Part shown: positions 8,049 through 17,240 of the stretch, one piece after another
Position numbering within the stretch: the stretch's first letter is position 1
How the letters are laid out: the number at the start of each line of letters is the position of its first letter
Source of the DNA: Gammaproteobacteria bacterium
Lineage (GTDB): Bacteria; Pseudomonadota; Gammaproteobacteria; UBA6429
Assembly: GCA_003232015.1 (NCBI GenBank)
Contig: QIKU01000144.1
Location: forward strand, 1-20,411
Length of the DNA: 20,411 nucleotides
Direction: 5' to 3'
The notes under the pieces: model-generated
Told to the model about the DNA's origin: nothing
The model's database searches: none
The model's input: only the letters and a program-made list of their open reading frames with translations
Program-made: the position numbers and the translations under genes

Positions 8049-9449
8049 TTATAACTTGCGTACATCGACAAAGTGACCTTTCACCGCAGCGGCGGCGGCC
8101 ATTGCCGGGCTCACTAAATGAGTTCGGCCACCTTGCCCCTGTCGCCCTTCAAAATTTCGATTTGATGTGGAAGCACAGCGTTCGCCCGGTTCCAGTTTGT
8201 CGGCATTCATTGCCAGGCACATCGAACAACCTGGCTCACGCCATTCAAAACCAGCTTCGATAAAGATTTTATCCAAACCTTCCTTTTCAGCTTGCTGCTT
8301 TACTAAACCTGAACCCGGTACCACCATCGCTAGTTTAATATTAGCTGCCACCTTGCGCCCTTTTGCAACCGCCGCGGCAGCACGCAAATCTTCAATACGC
8401 GAATTGGTACAAGAGCCGATAAAAACTTTATCCAGTTGAATATCTTCAATGGCAGTGTTTTCTTCCAGGCCCATATATTTTAATGCTGCAATCACGCCTT
8501 CCTGTTTGACCGTATCGCTAAAACTTTTCGCGGCAGGTACAACACTGTCAATACTCGTTACCATTTCAGGTGAGGTTCCCCATGTGACCATGGGTTGCAT
8601 TTGTTCAACATCTAATTCGATGACTTTATCAAAAGTGGCATCGCTATCGGAGACCAGATTCTTCCAATCGGTAACCGCCTGTTCCCACACCGCCGCCGAT
8701 GGCGCATAAGGACGGCCTTTGACATAGTCGATTGTTTTATCATCCACTGCAACCATACCCGCACGCGCACCGGCTTCAATGGCCATATTGCATAAGGTCA
8801 TTCGACCTTCGATGGATAAGTCACGAATCGCTTTACCAGCAAATTCAATCGCATAACCGGTACCGCCAGCCGTACCAATTTTTTCAATAATCGCCAGAAT
8901 AATATCTTTGCCTGTCACCGCATCGGGTGTTTCACCCTCTACCTTTACCAGCATGGCTTTTGATTTTTTCTGTACCAGACACTGCGTTGCTAACACATGT
9001 TCGACTTCGGACGTACCAATCCCAAATGCCAAGGCACCCAATGCGCCGTGTGTTGAAGTATGCGAATCCCCACACACCAGAGTCATGCCAGGCAAGGTGG
9101 CACCCTGCTCAGGGCTAATCACGTGCACAATACCCTGACGAATATCGTCCATGGTAAATTCGGTAATCTTAAAATCCTGACAATTCTTTTCCAGTGTTTC
9201 AACCTGCAAACGTGCTACAGGATCACTAATACCTTTTTCACGATCAGTAGTGGGCACATTATGATCCGGCGTTGCCAGATTGGTATCCACTCGCCAGGGC
9301 TTTCGTCCGGCCAAACGTAAGCCATCAAAAGCCTGTGGCGATGTCACTTCATGCACTAAATGCCGGTCGATATATAACAGACAGGTGCCATCCCCATTGT
9401 CGCGAACAATATGGGACTCCCATAATTTATCGTATAATGTCTTTGCCAC
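8049..9449 (-). CDS. leuC: 3-isopropylmalate dehydratase, large subunit
   Basis: Large aconitase-type subunit carrying the 4Fe-4S cluster of isopropylmalate isomerase. With the chosen start it is 466 aa, the same length as E. coli LeuC. The cluster ligands are visible as C347 ([14 protein letters not shown]) and C408/C411 ([10 protein letters not shown]); other family blocks are [38 protein letters not shown] and the C-terminal [21 protein letters not shown] start at GTG 9449 (product begins M-AKTLYDKL, the family start) with GAGG nine bases upstream; an in-frame TTG at 9464 would add five residues (start plus RARA) and overlap that ribosome site. It is the first gene of the leuC-leuD-leuB-asd run, with a clear promoter and LysR-type dyad upstream. 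Confidence 0.96.
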   Translation of the reverse strand: MAKTLYDKLWESHIVRDNGDGTCLLYIDRHLVHEVTSPQAFDGLRLAGRKPWRVDTNLATPDHNVPTTDREKGISDPVARLQVETLEKNCQDFKITEFTMDDIRQGIVHVISPEQGATLPGMTLVCGDSHTSTHGALGALAFGIGTSEVEHVLATQCLVQKKSKAMLVKVEGETPDAVTGKDIILAIIEKIGTAGGTGYAIEFAGKAIRDLSIEGRMTLCNMAIEAGARAGMVAVDDKTIDYVKGRPYAPSAAVWEQAVTDWKNLVSDSDATFDKVIELDVEQMQPMVTWGTSPEMVTSIDSVVPAAKSFSDTVKQEGVIAALKYMGLEENTAIEDIQLDKVFIGSCTNSRIEDLRAAAAVAKGRKVAANIKLAMVVPGSGLVKQQAEKEGLDKIFIEAGFEWREPGCSMCLAMNADKLEPGERCASTSNRNFEGRQGQGGRTHLVSPAMAAAAAVKGHFVDVRKL

Positions 9450-9490
9450 GGCTCGTGCCCTCAATATCAGTTTTTATATTAACTGGACAA

Positions 9491-9519
9491 ATTATAGCGC
9501 CTGACTTATTATTACTCAA
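9491..9519 (-). promoter_or_regulatory. Sigma-70 promoter of leuC
   Basis: On the minus strand TTGAGT (9519-9514), a 17-base spacer and a perfect TATAAT (9496-9491). The start should be near 9484, about 35 bases before the GTG start. There is no room for a Leu-rich leader peptide, so control by attenuation of the E. coli leuL kind is unlikely here. Confidence 0.7.
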
Positions 9520-9541
9520 ATTCATTATATTCATTAGAATG

Positions 9542-9556
9542 ATAACTTATAGTTAT
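9542..9556. promoter_or_regulatory. LysR-type regulator binding site (T-N11-A dyad)
   Basis: The perfect palindrome ATAACT-TAT-AGTTAT contains T-N11-A (T9543, A9555), the LysR-family signature. Its centre is about 65 bp upstream of the predicted leuC start site, the classic recognition-site position for LysR activators. A further half-site AAGTTAT lies at 9562-9568. The dyad overlaps a possible -10 (TATACT, 9554-9559) of the divergent LysR gene, suggesting autorepression. Confidence 0.6.
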
Positions 9557-9586
9557 ACTGCAAGTTATCCAGGATTAGGGGAAAAG

Positions 9587-10453
9587 ATGGATATTGCTAA
9601 TCTAAAAGCCTTTATGAGTATTGCTAGAACTGGCTCATTCTCCATTGCATCAGCAGAATTATTTATTACTCAACCCGCCATCAGTAAACGGATTGCCACG
9701 CTTGAGTCTGAAATAAACACTGCACTATTTGACCGAATCGGCAGAAAAGTTCGCCTAACCGAAGCCGGTAAGGCGTTGCAAATACATGCACAAATTATTC
9801 TAAAAGAAGTCAACAATGCCAAACAAAGCATTGCAAACCTTTTCGATACCACACAAGGTGAGCTTAAAATTGCAACCAGCCACCATATCGGCTTGCATAG
9901 ACTGCCTTCCGTTCTAACCCATTATGTTGCAAACTACCCTGATGTTGATCTGGCCATTGATTTTATGGATTCGGAAGATGCCTGCAAGCTTATCGAACAG
10001 GGGGAAATCGAACTTGCCATCGTTACGTTGCCATTAACAAAAATACCTAACTTAAAACAGGAATTAATTTGGAATGATCCTCTGTCTTTTGTTATAAATA
10101 AAAAACATGAATTACGTAAAGAAAAAATCACTTTGAAAAAATTAACACTCTATCCTGCCGTACTACCTTCACACGGTACTTTCACACGTGAAGTTATCCA
10201 GAGATTATTTTCAAATAAAAATATGGACTTAAACATAAAAATGTCGACTAACTATTTAGAGACGATAAAAATGTTAATTCAGGTTGGCCTTGGCTGGGGG
10301 GTATTGCCAACATCAATGGTCGACTCAAAATTACAGGTCTTAAAAATACCAACAATAACACTCACTCGAAAACTGGGTATTGTCTGGCATGCGAAACACA
10401 GCCTATCCAACCCTGCGCAAGCTTTAATTAATTATTTGCTCACGCAAAAATAA
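9587..10453 (+). CDS. LysR-family transcriptional regulator, divergent from leuC
   Basis: Typical LysR regulator of 288 aa: an N-terminal winged helix-turn-helix (residues 1-60; LKAFMSIARTGSFSIASAEL, then TQPAISKRIATLE), a linker helix, and a periplasmic-binding-like effector domain from about residue 90 (GELKIATSHHIGLHRLPSVL). I start at ATG 9587, which has AGGGG 6-7 bases upstream and gives the canonical start; the long in-frame extension back to 9272 runs across the leuC gene and is not credible. It is divergent from leuC with a T-N11-A dyad between them, so its likely target is the leu operon. The effector is unknown; a leucine-pathway intermediate is a guess. It ends 5 bp from the convergent FemAB-like gene. 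Confidence 0.92.
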   Translation: MDIANLKAFMSIARTGSFSIASAELFITQPAISKRIATLESEINTALFDRIGRKVRLTEAGKALQIHAQIILKEVNNAKQSIANLFDTTQGELKIATSHHIGLHRLPSVLTHYVANYPDVDLAIDFMDSEDACKLIEQGEIELAIVTLPLTKIPNLKQELIWNDPLSFVINKKHELRKEKITLKKLTLYPAVLPSHGTFTREVIQRLFSNKNMDLNIKMSTNYLETIKMLIQVGLGWGVLPTSMVDSKLQVLKIPTITLTRKLGIVWHAKHSLSNPAQALINYLLTQK

Positions 10454-10458
10454 TATAC

Positions 10459-11511
10459 TTACGGCAAGTTTTTAACTATCGGCGGACCAATGATCTTCGT
10501 TAACCAAACAGGTAACTTCTGCCATACAGCAATCACTAATTTATACTTGGGATTATCAGGATTTAATCTAGGTACATCCTGCCCTTCAGACAACCAGTAA
10601 TGCCAGTAGAGTTGCCTGGGTTTTGCACCCCACTGTTTTTTAAACCGATAAGTTCCCGCATTAATCGTTGAACGACCAAAATCAAATTGTGTATAGCCTT
10701 GCTCAATTGAATACTTCAGGACTTCCCAATACAACAACATGTTCACACTAATGCGGTTAAACTCACGTAATGCCGATGCCCAGGGAATTTCCATGCGATT
10801 TTTATAACCCAGTAAAAAACCTACCGCCGCTGGTTTGTTATTGTGGTAAACACAAATAATGTGTGCATTATCAGGGAAGGCTTCTAAAATAAATTTGAAA
10901 AATGATTTAGCATAAACCGGTGTGCCTAAGTCTCGCATATTTTGTGCAAATACCTGATAATAATCGTCCAATAAATCCAGGCCACCATGCTTAACACTGA
11001 CGGGTTCACGTTGCGGACGCTTGATCTGCGCGCGCACCTTTGTGCCAATATCTTTCCACAGAGTTTCAGATTCAGAAGGCAGGTCGAGTAACATCACAAC
11101 TTTATCTTCTCGCAAGCCCCAATTTCCTTCATAAGTTTGTGTGTCACGAAACTCGACATGGCTGGCATTATTCTTCTGGGCAATATTACCAGCTTCAGCC
11201 ATTAAACCGGTTGCAAGTTGAGCCGTATCCGCTAGCGCACCACCATAATTAAAGTAAGGTACTGATACCATATAATTACCAAACAAACGACTCTTTAGCT
11301 GTACAACAGGAAGAACCGCATTTATTTTCTGCTTATCATCAAGCGAATAAAGATAGGAACTGCTATGCCCAAATTGCTTCGATATAAGCAATTGCCATGC
11401 AGTTAAATGATAAATGCTACCTTCAGGATGAGACGCAACATAGTCGTCCCATTGTTTTATTCTTTCGGCACCATCCAGTGCAGATGTGAAATTAATTAAT
11501 CCGTAATTCAT
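10459..11511 (-). CDS. FemAB-like protein of the exosortase/PEP-CTERM exopolysaccharide cluster
   Basis: Resembles the XrtA/PEP-CTERM system-associated FemAB-related family (350 aa; family members are about 340-350). FemAB enzymes transfer amino acids using a double GNAT fold; the role in exopolysaccharide loci is unproven and may be aminoacylation of a surface glycan. Visible blocks are SIYHLTAWQLLISKQFGHSS, SVPYFNYGG (83-91), VRAQIKRPQR (159-168), FDFGRSTINAGTYRFKKQWG (276-295) and a short basic/hydrophobic tail. It has no signal peptide, so it should act in the cytoplasm. It is the last gene of the cluster, 13 bp after the deacetylase, and its stop is only 5 bp from the convergent LysR stop. 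Confidence 0.88.
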   Translation of the reverse strand: MNYGLINFTSALDGAERIKQWDDYVASHPEGSIYHLTAWQLLISKQFGHSSSYLYSLDDKQKINAVLPVVQLKSRLFGNYMVSVPYFNYGGALADTAQLATGLMAEAGNIAQKNNASHVEFRDTQTYEGNWGLREDKVVMLLDLPSESETLWKDIGTKVRAQIKRPQREPVSVKHGGLDLLDDYYQVFAQNMRDLGTPVYAKSFFKFILEAFPDNAHIICVYHNNKPAAVGFLLGYKNRMEIPWASALREFNRISVNMLLYWEVLKYSIEQGYTQFDFGRSTINAGTYRFKKQWGAKPRQLYWHYWLSEGQDVPRLNPDNPKYKLVIAVWQKLPVWLTKIIGPPIVKNLP

Positions 11512-11524
11512 TAAATCAAGACCA

Positions 11525-12376
11525 TTACTGCAAAAGATTCAGTTCCGTTAATACGGTCTTCATCGTTGTAAAATTAAAGTCATCCATTAAATTACTCAAA
11601 CGCAACTCACACTTATCAAGATTATTATAGTGACGAAATTTCGAAAACCAGCTTGCTTTAATCCGCGGTTGCTGCGGATCCACTTCCCATGGATGCAAAT
11701 AAAAAACAAACTGTTCATCCTGTTTCTTATTAACCGCCTTCAAAAAATGGCGGGTCAAAAAATAAGGATACAAACGAAAATATCCACCACCCGCAACCGG
11801 TATATTTAAATTACCGATTCGGCGCGTTGTTAATGGAAACTCGACTAGCTCTGCGCCATTCGGTGTCGTCAGTTTATGTGGAGTTGTTTTCGCATCCGCA
11901 ATACCATAACGGTCATGGCGAATTGGGAAAATACTGGAATCATAAACAAAACCTGCTTCAGCCAAAATATCTAAAGCCCATAAATTACGTTTAGTAATTG
12001 AATAACTGGCAGCACGATAACCCAGCACTTCTTCACCAGTTAAATCCTCCAGTAATTCCCTGGATTTAATGGTTTCTTCTTTAAAAACTTCAGGAGACTG
12101 ATTGTAAATAAGTTGATGGCTATACCCGTGGCTGGCAATTTCATGACCCTGGCTGTGTATTTCTTTCACAAGTTGCGGTTCACGTTCTGCTACCCAGCCT
12201 AAAACAAAAAAAGTTGCTTTAACTTTCTTTTCTGCAAACAAATCAAGTAGCCTAAGGGTATTATCAACCACCCGTGACTCATGTTGTTCCCACTCACTTA
12301 TCGCAACGGATTTTGCAAAAGCAGAAACCTGATAATAATCCTCGACATCAACACTCATGACGTTGCTTTTATTCAT
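11525..12376 (-). CDS. Polysaccharide deacetylase of the exosortase cluster (NodB fold)
   Basis: Carbohydrate esterase 4/NodB-type deacetylase with the C-terminal DUF3473-type extension found in exosortase-linked loci; it probably removes acetyl groups from the exopolysaccharide or its precursor. Metal-binding and catalytic features in the 283 aa: D10/D13 in MSVDVEDYYQVSAF, H83 and H87 in EIASHGYSH, R121 in GYRAASYSI, and H228 in FVFYLHPWE. The GGGYFRLYPYFLTRH block (196-210) is characteristic of this subfamily. No signal peptide is seen. ATG 12376 sits 8 bp after the ATPase stop, with a GGA close by. Family assignment is firm; the substrate is inferred from context. Confidence 0.92.
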   Translation of the reverse strand: MNKSNVMSVDVEDYYQVSAFAKSVAISEWEQHESRVVDNTLRLLDLFAEKKVKATFFVLGWVAEREPQLVKEIHSQGHEIASHGYSHQLIYNQSPEVFKEETIKSRELLEDLTGEEVLGYRAASYSITKRNLWALDILAEAGFVYDSSIFPIRHDRYGIADAKTTPHKLTTPNGAELVEFPLTTRRIGNLNIPVAGGGYFRLYPYFLTRHFLKAVNKKQDEQFVFYLHPWEVDPQQPRIKASWFSKFRHYNNLDKCELRLSNLMDDFNFTTMKTVLTELNLLQ

Positions 12377-12384
12377 CTGTCCGC

Positions 12385-13362
12385 TTACTTGATCTTTTTG
12401 GCTTTGATTAAAGTATCTAACAATATATCTAATTTTTCTTCAATCTTGTCCAGACGGCTATTTATATCACTGCCATCAAGAATAACATCAACTTCTTGTT
12501 CCGTAGATGAATTAGGCACCGAGTGCAAGAATTCATTTGTTTTCTCACCACCCAATTCTTTATTCATATCTGCAACAACCAGCATAATATCACGCTTGGT
12601 TAATTTGGATTTTTCTTCTAAATAGCCATATACAAATAAACGGTCACATAACAAATTGACGCGCCGGGGAATACCATTCGACCAGCGGTAGAGTTCATTA
12701 TAAACTTCTTTTGATAAGCTAGGAGTATTCTCCCAGCCAACCGACTTTAAACGAAATTTAATATAATCAATCGTCTCAACTTCAGTCAGTGCGTCTAAAT
12801 GATATGATGCAATAATCCGCTGCCTTAAATGTTCAAACTCTTTAGATAGTATGGTTGTGCGCAGTTCGGCCTGTCCAACCAGAAAAACCTGCATCACAGC
12901 GCGACCTTCTTTTTCAAGATTGGATAAAATACGTAATTCTTCCAATGCATCTGCATTCAATGTTTGAGCTTCATCAACGACCAGCAGTATATTTTGCCCT
13001 TGCTCACGATACTCCAAAAAGTGGTTTTCGATTGTTTTTAATAATACAACCTTACTCATATTTTCATGCGGCAGTTCAAAAACTGATGCAATCATTTCCA
13101 GCACACCCACCGCGTCCAGATTAGCAGCCACCATTGTCGCTACCACCACATTTTTATCTTCTAACTCGGCAAGCAATGCCTGGATAAGCGTAGTTTTACC
13201 CGCACCAATCTCACCAGTAACAGTAACAAAGCCTTCACCTTGCTCCAGGCCATAGTTAAAATAGGCCAGGGCCTGTAAATGGCCACGGCTTGCAAACAGG
13301 CACTTTACGTCCGGTATTAACTGAAAAGGTTTACCTGTGAAATTGTAATATTCTTGATACAT
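12385..13362 (-). CDS. ExeA-like AAA ATPase of the exosortase exopolysaccharide cluster
   Basis: Secretion-type ATPase of the kind found next to XrtA (ExeA/GspA-like, AAA_22). In 325 aa it has the usual start MYQEYYNFTGKPFQLIPD, a Walker A GEIGAGKT at 50-57, a Walker B LLVVDEAQ at 126-133, a sensor-like LVGQAELR, and a GIPRRVNLLCDRLF block near the end of the ATPase core. The last 25 residues (SRLDKIEEKLDILLDTLIKA) look like a short coiled coil, possibly for oligomerisation. Its partner in these loci is unknown; it may drive assembly of the export machinery. It lies 2 bp after the beta-barrel gene stop and 8 bp before the deacetylase, so it is surely in the same transcript. Confidence 0.9.
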   Translation of the reverse strand: MYQEYYNFTGKPFQLIPDVKCLFASRGHLQALAYFNYGLEQGEGFVTVTGEIGAGKTTLIQALLAELEDKNVVVATMVAANLDAVGVLEMIASVFELPHENMSKVVLLKTIENHFLEYREQGQNILLVVDEAQTLNADALEELRILSNLEKEGRAVMQVFLVGQAELRTTILSKEFEHLRQRIIASYHLDALTEVETIDYIKFRLKSVGWENTPSLSKEVYNELYRWSNGIPRRVNLLCDRLFVYGYLEEKSKLTKRDIMLVVADMNKELGGEKTNEFLHSVPNSSTEQEVDVILDGSDINSRLDKIEEKLDILLDTLIKAKKIK

Positions 13363-13364
13363 AA

Positions 13365-14804
13365 TTAATTAAATGTTTGAGTGATACCCACTGATAAAAT
13401 ATTTTCATCATAATCAGTTACGGCATTGTTTGAATTTCGGAAGCTATGTCTAACGGCCAGTTCAGCTTGCAACCTGGGTGTTAATTGCTGCTGAATTGCA
13501 AAATTAATATTTGTTATATATGTCTTTAAACCAGTAGAAGAGGTATACCGGCTGTTCCAGCGCGTAGCCAGTACATACGTTAATTGTGCAGAGGAGCGTA
13601 AACTGACTGATGCATTAACAAATTCAGTACGAGTTTCATCATCTGTATCCTGAAAAATACGACGTTCATTAGAATAACTCAGGGCTAAACTTGTTTTTGA
13701 TATATTGTAAGTCAGTCCCAGCGTTGCTATTTTTCTAACGTAAACCTGAGAAGTAATTGAATTGCCGATATCAACAGGTTGGTTTTGTGCATTTAAACTC
13801 CCAACCTGTTGGCGCTCCAGTAATGTTAGTGCAAAAGTAGAAAGTTCTTCCTGATAATTCGCATTGAACACCAGACGGCGCGCATTATGTCTCCATCCAA
13901 ACCGCCCGGTTTTACCAAAGAAGCGTTCACCAAATTCAAGCGTAATACTATCCTGTGCACCTGGTTGCCAGTCTGCACCCACATTCCAGAAGGTTTTATC
14001 AATATTCTGGTTATTATTTACGATAAAACTGTTATTTTCGTTACCACCTGTTGCATATACATTAGTGCGCGTCGTCGGGCGATAACCTAGTTGCAGACTT
14101 CCTCGGCTAAACGTGGAATCGCTACCGGTTTCAAAGTCATTATTTCGCTTTGAATAATTCACTCCCCAGTTAAAACCGGTTTCACGCGCCGGGCTGTTTA
14201 ACTGAAGAGAAATACCAGTTTGTTTAGAGTCAACAAGTTCGTCACGACGGTAATCAACATTGGAATAAGAATAACGCAACGTTGCATCCATCACACCCTG
14301 GAATGAATGTCTGAAATAGGGTGAAAAGTTGTAGCTGCTCACATTTGTCCGGTTGGCAGTTATCGCAATATTATTATTAGCTATAGGCTGATCGGCATTA
14401 ACTATCCGCTGCATATGATTCGCATTAATATCAAAGAAGAGGTAGTCATCCACTAGCTCTGCATTACTGTTTGCAGACAACTGGTTAAAAACCTGGTTTC
14501 GGTTACTGTCTTTTAAATACAGAAGATTCTGTAATGTATAGTCTACATTAGCTGTAAAGCTTGAGCCGTTCATTTGTAAATTAAATGCAGGGGAAATTTC
14601 AGAAACAAAATCACCCTGTTCCTGGCCTTTTGGTGCTAATAAAATATTATCACTATAAGACTCTTTTAACATTACCGAAGGTGTAAAGCGCACTTCACCC
14701 GCAAAAACAGTATAGGGAGAAAGTAAATTTAAGGAAATAACTCCCGCAAGAATATAGATTTTAGTCCGATAAGGTTCAATATGCTCCATATGCTGAATCA
14801 CCAT
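13365..14804 (-). CDS. Outer-membrane beta-barrel protein of the exosortase exopolysaccharide cluster
   Basis: Resembles the XrtA/PEP-CTERM-associated outer membrane protein family (about 450-500 aa; here 479). A signal peptide is visible (hydrophobic IYILAGVISLNLLSPYTVFAG, cut probably after AFAG-like VFAG near residue 36), then VRFTPSVMLKESYSDNILLA, and about 430 residues of alternating hydrophobic/polar strands rich in Asn, Thr, Tyr and Ser, ending in the outer-membrane-type SVGITQTFN. It may form the outer-membrane pore for the polymer. The start overlaps the kinase gene by 29 bp. ATG 14804 is the longest; ATG 14789, preceded by GGTGA, is an alternative that gives a shorter n-region. Translation is probably coupled to the kinase. 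Confidence 0.88.
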   Translation of the reverse strand: MVIQHMEHIEPYRTKIYILAGVISLNLLSPYTVFAGEVRFTPSVMLKESYSDNILLAPKGQEQGDFVSEISPAFNLQMNGSSFTANVDYTLQNLLYLKDSNRNQVFNQLSANSNAELVDDYLFFDINANHMQRIVNADQPIANNNIAITANRTNVSSYNFSPYFRHSFQGVMDATLRYSYSNVDYRRDELVDSKQTGISLQLNSPARETGFNWGVNYSKRNNDFETGSDSTFSRGSLQLGYRPTTRTNVYATGGNENNSFIVNNNQNIDKTFWNVGADWQPGAQDSITLEFGERFFGKTGRFGWRHNARRLVFNANYQEELSTFALTLLERQQVGSLNAQNQPVDIGNSITSQVYVRKIATLGLTYNISKTSLALSYSNERRIFQDTDDETRTEFVNASVSLRSSAQLTYVLATRWNSRYTSSTGLKTYITNINFAIQQQLTPRLQAELAVRHSFRNSNNAVTDYDENILSVGITQTFN

Positions 14805-15633
14805 AGTAATCTGAACCGGAACTTACTTGAGTCTTGTTTAAAACAAGGCCAATTGGCTTCGTGCTATCAAGCATTTCTACCGCATCCTCCACATCGTGTT
14901 TTAAAGTCCGATCAGCTTCAACGATTAAAACAACCTGCCCAGCAAGCCCCGCTAGCACCTGTGCTTCCGAGGTAATAAGCAGTGGCGGCGTATCAAAAAT
15001 AATAATACGATCCTGATAACGGCTTGCCAGTTCAGCAATTAAATTAAACATTTTGTCACTGGCTAATAATTCAGTGCCATGATGATGTTTTGTACCAGCA
15101 GGAAGAATTTTAAAATCCTGTAAATCCGTGCTCACAATAACATCGGTTAAATCTTTTTCACCCACTAATACATCTGTTAAACCTGGCTCATCTTCTAAAC
15201 CAAATAAACTGGTCGTATTGCGCCGAGGTAAATCAGCATCAACCAGCAGCACTGTTTTATCCAGCTCAATCGCAATGCTCATTGACAGGTTAATTGCATT
15301 GAATGTTTTACCTTCACCCGGCAGGGAACTGCATATCATGACAATATTACCATTTTCAACAAGAGCAGATTCTTTTCCGTAAGCATTCGCCAGTATCGGG
15401 CGTTTAATCCGGCGAAAGGCATTATCAACTGTTAAACTCCCGTCAGCTGCCGAAATACTCAACCCAGCGCTTATTAAACGCTCCTGATCGATATGCAATT
15501 TACATTCATTACTACGGGAATTAGCAATTTTTGCTTTGTATTTTGTCGCCTTGATATGTGGCGTAATACGTTTTGCAACTGAAGCCGATTGATTGTTTTG
15601 CAGCTTTTTCATGGCTTTATCAATAATACTCAT
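14776..15633 (-). CDS. CpsD/CapB-type tyrosine autokinase of the exosortase cluster
   Basis: Cytoplasmic bacterial tyrosine kinase that works with the neighbouring chain-length protein to set polysaccharide export and chain length. The 285 aa show Walker A (SSLPGEGKT, 102-110), Walker A' (VLLVDAD, 128-134) and Walker B (IIFDTPP, 211-217). The C-terminus is a tyrosine cluster (Y276, Y277, Y282, Y285), the expected autophosphorylation tail. The first 90 residues are basic and poorly conserved; MSIIDKAMKKLQ is the typical start of this subfamily. It overlaps the chain-length gene by ATGA (4 bp) and the beta-barrel gene by 29 bp. Unlike the fused E. coli Wzc, kinase and membrane activator are separate proteins. 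Confidence 0.93.
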   Translation of the reverse strand: MSIIDKAMKKLQNNQSASVAKRITPHIKATKYKAKIANSRSNECKLHIDQERLISAGLSISAADGSLTVDNAFRRIKRPILANAYGKESALVENGNIVMICSSLPGEGKTFNAINLSMSIAIELDKTVLLVDADLPRRNTTSLFGLEDEPGLTDVLVGEKDLTDVIVSTDLQDFKILPAGTKHHHGTELLASDKMFNLIAELASRYQDRIIIFDTPPLLITSEAQVLAGLAGQVVLIVEADRTLKHDVEDAVEMLDSTKPIGLVLNKTQVSSGSDYYGDSAYGAY

Positions 15634-17204
15634 GCTACGCCACCAGTCTGACCTGACATTATTTCCTGCAAATAAAAACTACCACTGTCTTTAAAAATCA
15701 ACACAACACCAAAAACAATAATTAAGCAAAATGCGCCAACCATAAACTTGGTTAATTCAAATTTTAATTTTTCTTTTTGTGCATCGGACCAGCGAATCTT
15801 CACTGCACCCAATACCGGCAAACCCAATGTCTTGTTTAATTCCTGAGTTGTAATAAATACCGGCCTTAACATATAAAGTAAAAACATCAAACCCAGCCCG
15901 CTCCCAATACCTGCAAACAACACGCCTAACAAAAATAGCCCTCGTTTGGGACTTGCTGGCTCTAAAGGAACAAAAGGCGGGTCAATGATCTTGAACTTAA
16001 CATTATCACGGCCTTTATCCGCTTCTGCCGATAATTTTGCGGATTCCAGCCGCCCCAGTAAGGCTTCATACTGAGTTTTAATGACGGTGTAATCACGATT
16101 TAAGCGTGATAACTGCGCTTCAACTTCAGGAATAGTGTCTACCAGTGCTTCAAACTTTCTGATCTTTATGTTCTGTTCAGTTAACTTTGACTGAATAGTT
16201 TTAACTTCAACCGCTGCCGCGCTCAGTGCTATTTTGGTATCCTGATAAACCGGATTTAAGGACAAATCACTTTGTCGTGTATCTATGTTTGTTGGGCTAT
16301 TTTCCCTTTCAGCCAGTTCTCTGGCCTTTTTCTTTTTTAACTGTGCAATTATTTCACGCTTTGCAATTACGTCAGGATATTGCTCAGTAAACTTAAGCAG
16401 CAATTCTTCAAGTGCGGCTGTATGCGCACGTATTTTCTTGTCAGTTTCACTGTCACCAGCAAAAGCAGGTGCTTCACCCTTTAATTGCTTATTGAGTAAC
16501 TCGTATTTATTTTTTGCGATACGCAGTTCACTTCTAAGTTTGTCCCTTTCTTCGTATGCAGCTTGTAAACGTGTGTAGTAACCCTGCCCATCACTTGGCA
16601 TCATCCCCACATTTTTTTTCTTAAACTGCGCCAGTTTTTCTTCAGCAACAGTAAGCCTGACTTCCTGCTGCTCAATTTGCTCAAGGATAAATTTTTGTGC
16701 ACTTCTCTTGTCGGTTAAACTATCGAGTACCGCTCCATCAACAAGCGTTCTTAAAACATTATCAATAACCTGTTTAGCAATATACGCTTCCGTATGGCTG
16801 TATTTAAAGGTAAATAAGGTATCATCTCGTCTTCTTGGTACACCAATCTTAATACCTTCTTTTAAGCTGCGAATAAGTCCCTGTTTTGCTGCGGGGGTTT
16901 TAGCATAGTTTTTTAAATCCGTGTTATCAATAATATTTTCTAAATTCTCACGGCCCATGATAATTCGGGTCATTAACGAAACCTTTGACAACATATCCGT
17001 ATCAATCGCCAAGCCTTTCAATAAAGGATCCAGTGCTGACTGGCTTTCAATTTGCACCCGTGCCGATGCTTCATACTTGTCGGGAATCGAATAAACAGCC
17101 AGCCAGCCGATAATTGAAACACACCAGGTTAAAATCAGGCCATACCAGCGATAACGCCACATACCACGCGCATAGGTTAAAAGCTGCAAAATTTGATCAC
17201 GCAT
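15630..17204 (-). CDS. GNVR/Wzz-type chain-length determinant protein of the exosortase cluster
   Basis: Inner-membrane polysaccharide co-polymerase that controls chain length and activates the adjacent kinase. In 524 aa there is a first membrane segment at about 21-41, a Wzz domain (KYEASARVQIES), a long periplasmic coiled coil (about 170-400), the GNVR-type motif region (NRDYTVIKTQYEALLGRLESA split around 375-395), a proline-rich turn IDPPFVPLEPASPKRG, a second membrane segment at about 422-446 and an extra third one at about 487-505. There is no Walker motif, so the kinase is the next gene. ATG 17204 has only a weak ribosome site. It follows the export gene by 59 bp, across a terminator-like hairpin, and overlaps the kinase start by 4 bp. 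Confidence 0.93.
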   Translation of the reverse strand: MRDQILQLLTYARGMWRYRWYGLILTWCVSIIGWLAVYSIPDKYEASARVQIESQSALDPLLKGLAIDTDMLSKVSLMTRIIMGRENLENIIDNTDLKNYAKTPAAKQGLIRSLKEGIKIGVPRRRDDTLFTFKYSHTEAYIAKQVIDNVLRTLVDGAVLDSLTDKRSAQKFILEQIEQQEVRLTVAEEKLAQFKKKNVGMMPSDGQGYYTRLQAAYEERDKLRSELRIAKNKYELLNKQLKGEAPAFAGDSETDKKIRAHTAALEELLLKFTEQYPDVIAKREIIAQLKKKKARELAERENSPTNIDTRQSDLSLNPVYQDTKIALSAAAVEVKTIQSKLTEQNIKIRKFEALVDTIPEVEAQLSRLNRDYTVIKTQYEALLGRLESAKLSAEADKGRDNVKFKIIDPPFVPLEPASPKRGLFLLGVLFAGIGSGLGLMFLLYMLRPVFITTQELNKTLGLPVLGAVKIRWSDAQKEKLKFELTKFMVGAFCLIIVFGVVLIFKDSGSFYLQEIMSGQTGGVA

Positions 17205-17240
17205 CTAAGAATACTGCTACTGGTTAAATTGATACATTAG

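Noticed and set aside
9272..9586. N-terminal extension of the LysR gene across leuC.
   Set aside because: It is antisense to leuC coding sequence and its promoter; the canonical LysR start with a good ribosome site is at 9587.
10435..10448. TTTGC/GCAAA hairpin near the convergent LysR and FemAB-like stops as a bidirectional terminator.
   Set aside because: The stem is only 5 bp and lies inside the LysR coding end; not convincing for either strand.
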